Below are positions 52,295 to 59,762 of a DNA stretch of 64,000 nucleotides, in pieces (within the stretch, counting starts at the first letter, position 1; every line of letters starts with the position of its first letter). Location of the stretch: NCBI RefSeq assembly GCF_001921215.1, contig NZ_MSIF01000004.1, positions 124,001 to 188,000 on the forward strand, read 5' to 3'. The notes below the pieces were generated by a model. It had not been told where the DNA came from. It made no database searches and saw nothing but the letters and a program-made list of their open reading frames with translations. This stretch comes from Actinophytocola xinjiangensis (GTDB lineage Bacteria > Actinomycetota > Actinomycetes > Mycobacteriales > Pseudonocardiaceae). A program made the position numbers and the translations under genes.

Positions 52295-53533
52295 TCATGA
52301 TGTGGAGATGTTCAGGTTCGACGTGGGTTCGGCCCGCTCGGGTCGGTTGTGGCGTGCCCAGGCAACAGTCGTGGGGATCGCGATGGCCACACCGAGCGCA
52401 CCGGCCAACGCGATGGTCGTCGTCGTCGAACCGATGCCTTCCGCGACCGCTCCGCCGATCGCCACGCCTACGCCCTGTGAGACCCGTAGGCCCGTTCGGA
52501 TGACCCCGAACGCGCCGCCCCGGATCTCGTCGGGCACCAGGGACGTGAAGGTCGCGCTGACCGTGATCTGGTAGGCGCCGAACGCCCCGGACAACGCCAG
52601 CAGGCCGATCGCGAACGCCACGTGCGGGTTCAACGCGAACAGCACGAGCGTGGCCGACGCGCAGGTGGCCAGCACGCCCATCACGCGCACCCGCTGGTGC
52701 GCGGGAACGAACTTGCTCAGGACGTACGCGCCGACGACGAACCCCAGCGGGTCCGCCGCGAGCATCACACCGATGGTCGCCGAGGACGCGCCGAGCTCGC
52801 TGGCCAGCGGCGCGACCAGGCCCTCGGGGATGACGACCAGACCGACCAGCCAGGACAGGGTGACCAGCGTCCGCAGCCGTCCCGTGGTGAACACGTGGCG
52901 GGCGGCGCCGAACCAGCCTTCCTCGCCGGCACCGGCGGCCTCCCGGCTGCGCACGTACCGGTGCACGACGACCGTGCTGATCGCGAACGTGACCGCGTTG
53001 ATCGCCAGCGCCCAGCTGGTGCCGATACCCACCACGAGCACGCCGCCGCCGGCCAGGCCGAGCAGCATCAGCGTGTTGGTGGTGATCCCGCGCAGGTCCT
53101 GGCTGCGCAGGTACAGGTCGTCGTCGGTGAGGATCACCCTGGTCACGGCGTTCTGCGCGGCCGCGGCCGGTGACTGGAGCAGGCCGACGCCGACCACCAG
53201 CGCGCACAGCACCGGGATCGGCATGCCGGGAATGGCCATCAGGCCGACCAGCACCGCCTGCCCGGCGGTGCAGACGACCATCAGCTGGCGGCGCGGGAAG
53301 CGGTCGGCCAACTGGGACAGGCCGAGTCCGCCGGCCAGCGCGGAGAGGAACGTGAGGGCGTAGACCAGCGCGGCCCACAGCGCGGACTCGGTCCGCTCGT
53401 AGACCAGGATCGTGAGCGCGACCTTCGCCAGTTGGTCACCGAAGATCGACTGTGCTTCCGCGAACCAGATCGCACGGAACTCCCGGACCGCCAGTACGGC
53501 GGAGAAACCCGGCGTCCGTTGGTTCAACGTCAA
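52295..53533 (-). CDS. MFS exporter (EntS/MefA-like)
   Basis: The 412-residue protein has 12 membrane helices and the family A motif as QLADRFPRRQLMV. The start FSAVLAVREFRAIWFAEAQS is typical of the enterobactin-exporter/macrolide-efflux MFS group. TTG 53533 is proposed (GAGAGG upstream); a GTG at 53620 in the same frame would add 29 unlikely residues. A nested inverted repeat lies 100-150 nt upstream. The substrate is unknown; a siderophore or drug is usual for this group. Confidence 0.85.
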   Translation of the reverse strand: MTLNQRTPGFSAVLAVREFRAIWFAEAQSIFGDQLAKVALTILVYERTESALWAALVYALTFLSALAGGLGLSQLADRFPRRQLMVVCTAGQAVLVGLMAIPGMPIPVLCALVVGVGLLQSPAAAAQNAVTRVILTDDDLYLRSQDLRGITTNTLMLLGLAGGGVLVVGIGTSWALAINAVTFAISTVVVHRYVRSREAAGAGEEGWFGAARHVFTTGRLRTLVTLSWLVGLVVIPEGLVAPLASELGASSATIGVMLAADPLGFVVGAYVLSKFVPAHQRVRVMGVLATCASATLVLFALNPHVAFAIGLLALSGAFGAYQITVSATFTSLVPDEIRGGAFGVIRTGLRVSQGVGVAIGGAVAEGIGSTTTTIALAGALGVAIAIPTTVAWARHNRPERAEPTSNLNISTS

Positions 53534-53959
53534 CCCCCGTGTCGACCTCTCGTCGGCTGCTCCCGCCCCAGAGGCGGACGACCCCCCGCGTCCCGCTGAC
53601 CACCGGCGTTCGCCACGCACGGTCCGTGGTCAACTACGTGATCGCCCTCGTGATGATACTGATCTGTCATCACCACGTAGCTCAGAGTACCGGCAGGGAT
53701 GAGAACCGTGGGGTTCGACGGTTGGTCCGCCGTGGTTCCCAGATGCCAGTATTCGTCCTTTCGGAGCAATCTCGCGGGTATCCGTGCAGCTTAGGGTAGG
53801 TGTCCCGGCTGGGACCGATCGGCAAGACACTACTTGTCCCGCGACAGTCGCAACAGGTCACCGGCGATCACCGATTCCCGGTCGTGACACAGTCCGCATG
53901 CGACGGAATACATCTCTGTGCTGACGCCCCGGCCGTCACCGCCTCCCTATGCTGCGGCT
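53534..53959. other. divergent intergenic region, MFS / histidine kinase
   Basis: The 426 nt contain the nested inverted repeat at 53634-53680. From 53684 to 53917 I see nothing beyond weak promoter-like stretches and no RNA-like fold. If the kinase starts at the GTG at 53918 the gap is 42 nt shorter. Confidence 0.5.
53634..53680. promoter_or_regulatory. nested inverted repeats upstream of the MFS gene
   Basis: CTACGTG (53634-53640) pairs with CACGTAG (53674-53680), and inside it GTGATGA (53650-53656) pairs with TCATCAC (53667-53673) around a 10-nt spacer. The AT-rich symmetry suggests an operator, or two overlapping ones. No regulator gene adjoins, so the cognate protein is unknown. Confidence 0.55.
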
Positions 53960-55144
53960 GTGTGGACGGTCGCGCGTAGATGGACGGATCCGCTGGTGGC
54001 GGCGGCCACCGGCGCGTTCGTGACGGTCGCGACACTGCTCGCCGCGGCCAGTGGCGACGGCGAGATGACCGCGCTGGGCTGGGTGCTGATCGTGTCGTCG
54101 GCGGCCGTGCTCGGCTGGCGGCGGCGCTACCCGGTCGCGGTGCTCGCCGCGACCCTGCTGGCCTGTTCGCTGTACTACCCGCTGACCGGTCCCGGTAGTC
54201 CGATCGTGCTGACGTTCGCGGTGGCGCTGTTCAGCGCGGCGGCCCGCGGGCGGGTGGCGGTCGCGGCCGGGACGGCGGTGCTGGCCGTCGGGCTGACCGT
54301 GGCCGGCGAGCTGGCCACCACCGAGGCCAGACACCTGGACAACATCTCGATGTTCCTGATGGTCGGCTGGTTCGTCGCGGTGATCGCGGTCGGCGCCGTG
54401 GTGCACGGGCGGCGCGAGCTGCTGCGGGAGGCCGAGAGCCGGGCGCGGGTCGCCGAGCACGGCCGGGAGGCCGAGGCGGCCCGGCGGGCCACCGAGGAGC
54501 GGCTGCGCATCGCCCGCGAGCTGCACGACGTCCTCGGGCACAACATCTCGCTGATCAACGTGCAGGCCAGCGCCGCGCTGCACCGGCTGGACCGCGACGG
54601 CCCGGCGCCCGACGGCTCCCGCCCGGCGCTGGCCGCGATCAAGGACTCCAGCCGTCAGGCCCTGCGCGAGCTGCGCGGCACGCTCGGCGTGCTGCGCCAG
54701 GTCGACGAGGCCGCGCCGCTGGCCGTCCCCGGCCTGGACGCGGTCGACGACCTGCTCGACCGGGCCCGCGCGGCCGGCCTGGACGTACACCGCGAGGTGT
54801 CCGGGGAACCCGCCCGGCTGCCCCCGGGGGTGGACCTGGCGGCCTACCGGATCGTGCAGGAGGCGCTGACCAACGTCACCCGGCACGCCGGGGCGGGCCG
54901 CGTGGTCGTGCGGATCAGCTACACCGACGAGGAGGTCAGCGTCCAGGTGGACGACAACGGCAGTGGCGGTACGGGCACGAACGGCGTCCGCCCCGGCAAC
55001 GGGATCGCGGGCAACGGCATTCAGGGAAACGGCATCCAGGGCATGCGGGAACGGGCGCGGGCGCTGGGCGGCACGCTGGTCGCCGGGGCCCGCGACGGCG
55101 GCGGGTTCCGCGTGCTGGCCAGGCTCCCGCTCGGGGCGCCGTGA
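53960..55144 (+). CDS. NarL/DesK-type sensor histidine kinase
   Basis: The 394-residue protein starts at GTG 53960 (GTG 53918 possible). Four or five membrane helices make the sensor part (to about residue 145). The HisKA_3 box reads ERLRIARELHDVLGHNISLI with the phosphoacceptor His. The ATPase part has DLAAYRIVQEALTNVTRHAG and VQVDDNGSGG. The G-box is unusual: three 15-nt units encode GNGIA-GNGIQ-GNGIQ before GMRERA. It overlaps the response regulator by 4 nt and probably controls the MMPL transporter next to it. Confidence 0.92.
   Translation: MWTVARRWTDPLVAAATGAFVTVATLLAAASGDGEMTALGWVLIVSSAAVLGWRRRYPVAVLAATLLACSLYYPLTGPGSPIVLTFAVALFSAAARGRVAVAAGTAVLAVGLTVAGELATTEARHLDNISMFLMVGWFVAVIAVGAVVHGRRELLREAESRARVAEHGREAEAARRATEERLRIARELHDVLGHNISLINVQASAALHRLDRDGPAPDGSRPALAAIKDSSRQALRELRGTLGVLRQVDEAAPLAVPGLDAVDDLLDRARAAGLDVHREVSGEPARLPPGVDLAAYRIVQEALTNVTRHAGAGRVVVRISYTDEEVSVQVDDNGSGGTGTNGVRPGNGIAGNGIQGNGIQGMRERARALGGTLVAGARDGGGFRVLARLPLGAP
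54995..55039 (+). repeat. triplicated 15-bp unit in the kinase G-box
   Basis: Three in-frame 15-bp units encode Gly-Asn-Gly-Ile-x repeats just before the GMRERA helix of the ATPase lid. Most kinases of this family have one Gly-x-Gly-Ile-x-Gly-Met. The units differ at synonymous positions, so the duplication is not brand new. Confidence 0.85.
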
Positions 55145-55830
55145 TCCGGGTCCTGCTGGCCGACGACCAGAACCTGGTGCGCGCCGGCTTCCGGTCGATC
55201 CTCGACGGCGAGGACGGCATCACGGTGGTCGGCGAGGCCGGCGACGGGCACGAGGCGGTCGCGCTGACCCGCTCGCTGGCGCCCGACGTCGTGCTGATGG
55301 ACATCCGGATGCCCCACCTCGACGGCCTGGCCGCGACCCGCCAGATCCTCGCCGACCCCGCCCTCGGCGAGGTCCGGGTGATCATCCTGACCACCTTCGA
55401 CCTCGACGACCACGTCTACGGCGCGCTGCGCGCCGGCGCGAGCGGGTTCCTGGTCAAGGACACCGAGCCGGCTGAGCTGATCCACGGCGTGCGGGTCGTC
55501 GCCCGGGGCGACGCGCTGCTCGCGCCGGCCGTGACCCGCCGGCTGATCGCCGAGTTCGCCGCCCGGGTCACCGCGCCAGAGCCGGGACCCCGGCTCAACT
55601 CGCTGACCGAACGCGAACGCGAGGTGCTGACCCTGGTCGCCGCCGGCCTGTCCAACGACGAGATCGCCGGGCGGCTGGTGTTCAGCCCGGCCACCGCCAA
55701 GACGCACGTCAGCCGCATCCTGACCAAACTGGGCTGCCGGGACCGGGCGCAGCTGGTGGTGCTGGCCTACGAGTCGGGCACGGTCCGGCCGCGCTGGCTG
55801 GACGACTCCGGGCGTACGGGATCGCCCTGA
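55141..55830 (+). CDS. NarL/LuxR family response regulator
   Basis: The 229-residue protein starts at GTG 55141 inside the kinase stop. The receiver domain has LLADDQNLVRAGFRSIL, the phosphoacceptor Asp in VVLMDIRMPHLDG, the Thr in ILTTFDLDD and the Lys in FLVKDTEP. The DNA-binding domain reads LTEREREVLTLVAAGLSNDE, then FSPATAKTHVSRILTKLGCR. It is the partner of the kinase just upstream. Confidence 0.95.
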   Translation: MIRVLLADDQNLVRAGFRSILDGEDGITVVGEAGDGHEAVALTRSLAPDVVLMDIRMPHLDGLAATRQILADPALGEVRVIILTTFDLDDHVYGALRAGASGFLVKDTEPAELIHGVRVVARGDALLAPAVTRRLIAEFAARVTAPEPGPRLNSLTEREREVLTLVAAGLSNDEIAGRLVFSPATAKTHVSRILTKLGCRDRAQLVVLAYESGTVRPRWLDDSGRTGSP

Positions 55831-55935
55831 CGGGGCGACCCGGGTCGTAGGCCGATTGCCATCCCGCGCCCGATGATCCGGACCGGGCCGGCGGGCCAGC
55901 CTGTCGGCGTGGAGAACAGGCAGAACGACAACGGA

Positions 55936-58002
55936 ATGCTGACCAGGGTGGCGGGCTGGTCGCGGCGCCACCACTGGCTCGCGCTGGTGCTGTGGCTGGT
56001 GACCCTCGCCGGGATCACGGCCGTCTCGCAGGTCGTGGGCAGCGACTACCGCGACGACCACTCGCTGCCGGGCACCGAGTCCGCGCGGGTGGCCGAGGCG
56101 CTCGCCGGGCAGGCGCCGTCGCGGGCGGGGGACACCGTCCAGATCGTGTTCGACGGCGACACCGGTGACGGGCGGGTCGCCGCGATGCTGACCGAGGTGG
56201 CCGCGTTGCCGCACGTCAGCGAGGTCGAACGGGAACCGGTGCGGTCGCCGGAGGGCTCGGTCGGGTTCGTCACGGTGACCCTGGACGGGGCGGCGACCGA
56301 CGTGCCGGTCGAGGACGTGCGGCGGATCATCGACACCGCCAAGGCCGCGCAGGGCGACGGCCTGCGGGTGGAGCTGGGCGGGGAGGCGGTCCGGGGCGCC
56401 GAGGAGAGCGCCGGCGGGGCGGCCGAGGGCGCCGGGATGCTGGCCGCGCTGGTGATCCTGGTGTTCATGTTCGGCTCGCTGCTGGCGGCGGCGTTGCCGC
56501 TGGTGACCGCGTTGCTGGCGGTCGGCAGCACGCTGGGCGTGATCTCGCTGGCGAGCTGGCTGGTGGACCTGCCCAGCTACGCGCCGCCGCTGATGATGCT
56601 GGTCGGTCTGGGTGTCGGCATCGACTACGCCCTGTTGATCTTCACCAGGTACCGGGGTGAGCTGCGCGGCGGCGCCGACCGGGACACCGCCGCCCGCACC
56701 GCGCTGGACACCGCCGGCCGGTCGGTGCTGTTCGCCGGCGCCACGGTGATGATCGCGTTGCTGGGTCTGCTGGCGCTGGGCCTTGGCTCGCTGCGCGGGG
56801 TGGCGCTGGCGGTCTCGCTGACCGTGCTGGTCACCATGGTCGCCTCGATCACCCTGCTGCCGGCGCTGCTCACGCTGTTCGGCCGGCGGCTGGAGCGTTC
56901 GGTACTGCGGCGGCGGCGCGGCAGCGGCGAGGGCTGGCGGCGCTGGGGCGGGGTCGTGCAGCGCCGGCCGTGGCCGGTGCTGGTCGGATCGCTGGCCCTG
57001 CTGGCCGGCCTGTCGCTGCCGGCGCTCGGCATGCACCTGGGGTTCGCCGACGCCGGCACCGAGGCGCCCGACCACACCAGCCGCCAGGCCTACGACCTGC
57101 TGGCCGAGGGCTTCGGCGACGGCGTGAACGGCCCGCTGGTCGCGGTCGCCGAAGGTGATCCGGCCGGGCTGGACGCACTGGCCGGCGAGCTCGCGGTGAC
57201 CGACGGCGTGGCCAGGGTCGGCGAGCCGCTGCGCCCGGCCGATGGCCTGGGCCTGGTGCTGGTGTACCCGGACAGCTCGCCGCAGGACGAGGCGACCAGC
57301 GAGCTGGTGACCCGGCTGCGGACCGAGGTGGTGCCGCCGCTGGCCGAGCGGACCGGGGCGACCTACCTGATCGGCGGCGCGACCGCCGCGGCCACCGACT
57401 TCGCCGGTGCCGTCGGCGACCGGATGCCGCTGTTCCTGCTGGTCGTCGTGGGCCTGTCGACCGTGCTGCTGGTGGTGGTGTTCCGCTCGGTGCTGGTGCC
57501 GCTCAAGGCGGCGGTGCTCAACCTGCTGAGCATCGGCGCGTCGCTGGGCGTGGTCACGCTGGTGTTCGGCGAGGGCTGGTTCGGCGCGCAGCCGGGGCCG
57601 GTGGAGGCGTTCGTCCCGGTGATGATCTTCGCCATCGTGTTCGGGCTGTCGATGGACTACGAGGTGTTCCTGGTGACCAGGATGCACGAGGAGTGGCGGC
57701 GCACCCGCGACGCCGCGCACGCCGTGCGCGAGGGACTGGCCGGCACCGGCGGTGTGATCACCGCCGCCGCGGCGATCATGGTGGTGGTCTTCGGCGCGTT
57801 CCTGCTCAGCCCGGACCGGATGCTGCGCCAGTTCGGCCTGGGTCTCGCGGTGGCCGTGCTGGTCGACGCGCTGGTGATCCGGTGCCTGGTGGTGCCGGCG
57901 GTGATGCGGCTGTTCGGCGCGCGGGCGTGGTGGCTGCCGCACTGGCTGGAGCGGCGCCTGCCGGCGGTGTCGGTGGAACGCGAGCCGGTGGTGGTGCGCT
58001 GA
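55936..58002 (+). CDS. MMPL/RND-like membrane transporter
   Basis: The 688-residue protein has the MMPL layout. One N-terminal helix, a large external domain (about 40-170), five helices, a second external loop (about 350-480) and five more helices can be seen. Marks include GVGIDYALLIFTRYRGELRG and FGLSMDYEVFLVTRMHEEW, the paired GxxxDY motifs of the proton relay. ATG 55936 is preferred (MLTRVAGWSRRHHW). It lies 105 nt after the response regulator. It probably exports lipids or drugs and may be that system's target. Confidence 0.92.
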   Translation: MLTRVAGWSRRHHWLALVLWLVTLAGITAVSQVVGSDYRDDHSLPGTESARVAEALAGQAPSRAGDTVQIVFDGDTGDGRVAAMLTEVAALPHVSEVEREPVRSPEGSVGFVTVTLDGAATDVPVEDVRRIIDTAKAAQGDGLRVELGGEAVRGAEESAGGAAEGAGMLAALVILVFMFGSLLAAALPLVTALLAVGSTLGVISLASWLVDLPSYAPPLMMLVGLGVGIDYALLIFTRYRGELRGGADRDTAARTALDTAGRSVLFAGATVMIALLGLLALGLGSLRGVALAVSLTVLVTMVASITLLPALLTLFGRRLERSVLRRRRGSGEGWRRWGGVVQRRPWPVLVGSLALLAGLSLPALGMHLGFADAGTEAPDHTSRQAYDLLAEGFGDGVNGPLVAVAEGDPAGLDALAGELAVTDGVARVGEPLRPADGLGLVLVYPDSSPQDEATSELVTRLRTEVVPPLAERTGATYLIGGATAAATDFAGAVGDRMPLFLLVVVGLSTVLLVVVFRSVLVPLKAAVLNLLSIGASLGVVTLVFGEGWFGAQPGPVEAFVPVMIFAIVFGLSMDYEVFLVTRMHEEWRRTRDAAHAVREGLAGTGGVITAAAAIMVVVFGAFLLSPDRMLRQFGLGLAVAVLVDALVIRCLVVPAVMRLFGARAWWLPHWLERRLPAVSVEREPVVVR

Positions 58003-58109
58003 GCGACCAGTACCCGGACGGTCTCTTGTTCGCGCTGACCTGACATGCCAGACTCGCGCGCCGTCCGGGTACTTCTTCTCCGCCGAGCCCCGTGAAGGCC
58101 AGGGTCACC

Positions 58110-59333
58110 ATGAAGATCGTGTTCACCGGGGAGCGGAGCCTCGTCGCGCCGTTGACCTGGGGCCAGCGACACGTCATGCGCCAGCACAGCGCGCTCAACG
58201 TCACCCGGGTCCTGGACACCCCGCCGGTGCTGTTGCCGCTGGCCGTGGACGCGATCACCGCGCTGGTCGGGCGGCACGAGGCGCTGCGTACCCGGCTGAT
58301 CGGCCCCGACCGCCCGGAGGACCTGCCGGCCGACCTGGCCGACGGGGTCGCCGAACTGGTCCGCCAGCAGGTCGCCAGCACCGGCGCGCTCACCCTGGAC
58401 GTGCTGCACTGCGCCCCCGAGGAGACCGCCACGGTGCTCGCCGGCGCCAGGACCCGCCTGGCGACCAGGGCGTTCAACCACGTCGAGGAGTGGCCGCTGC
58501 GGGTGGCGGTGGTGGTGGCCGCCGACATCGTGGTGCACATGGTGCTGGTGTGCAGTCCGCTGGCCGTCGACGACAACGGCATGGACCTGGTCGTCAAGGA
58601 CCTGGGGCTGCTGCTGCGCGGCGCGCTGCCGGTGCGTAGCGCCACCCGCCCGGCCGACGAGGCCCAGCGCCAGCGCGAGACCGGCGCGCCGCTCACCGAG
58701 CGCGCCATCCGGCACTGGCGTACCCAGCTGCGCCGGGTGACGCTGGTCGACGCCCCGCCCGGCGAACCGGCGGCGGTGACGCTGCGTTCCACTGCCCTGG
58801 GCAACGCCGCGCACGTGGTGGCCCAGCGGCACGGCGTGCGGCCCTCGACGGTGTACCTGGCGGCGTTCGCGAAGGTCGTCGGCACGCTCACCGACGAGAA
58901 CCTGGTCCCGCTGCGCACGGTGGTCAGCAACCGGTTCCACCCCGACTGCCGGGACGTGGTGGCCTCGGTCGCCCAGGACGGGCTGGTCGTGCTGGACCTG
59001 GCGGTGCCCTCCTTCGGCGACCTGGTGACCCAGACCTGGCGCGCGGTGGTCCGCGCGCACCGCTTCGCCCGCTACGACCCTGACAAACTGGCCAAAGCGG
59101 TTCCGGGCCGGCCGTTCGCCTGTGTCGACGTGCGGCCGCTGGGCCAGCGGGAGCCACCGCCGGCCACGCCGCACCCGGTCGGCGGCGCTCACCTGACGGT
59201 GGGCCGGGCCGAGGTCACCCTGCACTCCGACACCACGCTGGTCCCGGTCGAGGACTGTCTGCGTGCCCTGGAGAACCTGCTGTTCTCGGCCGCCTACCAG
59301 GTGAAACCGGAAAGAGTGGCGCCCCCGGCGTAG
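58110..59333 (+). CDS. orphan condensation-domain-like protein with degenerate active site
   Basis: The 407-residue protein starts at ATG 58110 (AGGG 6 nt upstream). The fold of NRPS condensation or related CoA-dependent acyltransferases is suggested by the C1-like APLTWGQRHVMRQH near the start, GRHEALRTRLI, and STVYLAAFAKVV with VSNRFHPD. The HHxxxDG motif should come after VVHMVLVC, but the sequence is SPLAVDDNGMD, so both active His are absent. No carrier, adenylation or ketosynthase gene is near. It may be a non-catalytic binding protein. Confidence 0.65.
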   Translation: MKIVFTGERSLVAPLTWGQRHVMRQHSALNVTRVLDTPPVLLPLAVDAITALVGRHEALRTRLIGPDRPEDLPADLADGVAELVRQQVASTGALTLDVLHCAPEETATVLAGARTRLATRAFNHVEEWPLRVAVVVAADIVVHMVLVCSPLAVDDNGMDLVVKDLGLLLRGALPVRSATRPADEAQRQRETGAPLTERAIRHWRTQLRRVTLVDAPPGEPAAVTLRSTALGNAAHVVAQRHGVRPSTVYLAAFAKVVGTLTDENLVPLRTVVSNRFHPDCRDVVASVAQDGLVVLDLAVPSFGDLVTQTWRAVVRAHRFARYDPDKLAKAVPGRPFACVDVRPLGQREPPPATPHPVGGAHLTVGRAEVTLHSDTTLVPVEDCLRALENLLFSAAYQVKPERVAPPA

Positions 59334-59393
59334 CGTCGGTGGCCTGGACGTGGCGCCGGTAGGCTGGTGCCGGCGACGTGAGGTGGAGGCGTA

Positions 59394-59759
59394 GTGGGTT
59401 CTTCGGATCTGCTCACCGTGGACGTGGGTGCCCGGGGCAGTGCGGTCGTGGTGTCGGTGAGTGGCGAGCTGGATCTGGCCACCGTCCCGGTGCTGCGGGA
59501 GCGGTTGGACGGCGTGCCCGAGGTGTCCTCGGCGCCCTCACCGCTCGTGGTCGACCTGTCCGGGCTGACGTTCATCGGGTCGGCCGGTCTGGCCCTGCTG
59601 GTCGACCTGAACAACCAGTGCGTGGAGCGCGGGGTGCTGCTGGCCCTGGTCGCCAACGGCACGGTCGTGCCGCGCGCCATCCAGGTGACCGCGTTGGACC
59701 AGGTGTTCTCGGTGCACCCCAGCCTGGACGAGGCGCTGGGCACCCCGGCCGCGGAGTAG
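59394..59759 (+). CDS. STAS-domain anti-anti-sigma factor
   Basis: The 121-residue protein starts at GTG 59394 with GGAGG upstream. It shows the STAS core VVSVSGELDLATVPVLRERL and the switch loop LTFIGSAGLALLVDL, with the Ser that is phosphorylated by a RsbW-type kinase. It converges on the large SpoIIE/RsbW-like gene with only 3 nt between the stops. The two probably belong to one partner-switching circuit. Confidence 0.92.
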   Translation: MGSSDLLTVDVGARGSAVVVSVSGELDLATVPVLRERLDGVPEVSSAPSPLVVDLSGLTFIGSAGLALLVDLNNQCVERGVLLALVANGTVVPRAIQVTALDQVFSVHPSLDEALGTPAAE

Positions 59760-59762
59760 CGG

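Noticed and set aside
55836-55847. 12-bp perfect palindrome CGACCCGGGTCG after the response regulator
   Set aside because: It has no loop for a hairpin terminator and is expected by chance in GC-rich DNA. It is kept only as a note.
55021-57942. 973-residue minus-strand frame over the MMPL gene
   Set aside because: It is antisense to a gene with clear transporter motifs, and its translation is His/Gln/Arg-rich low complexity.
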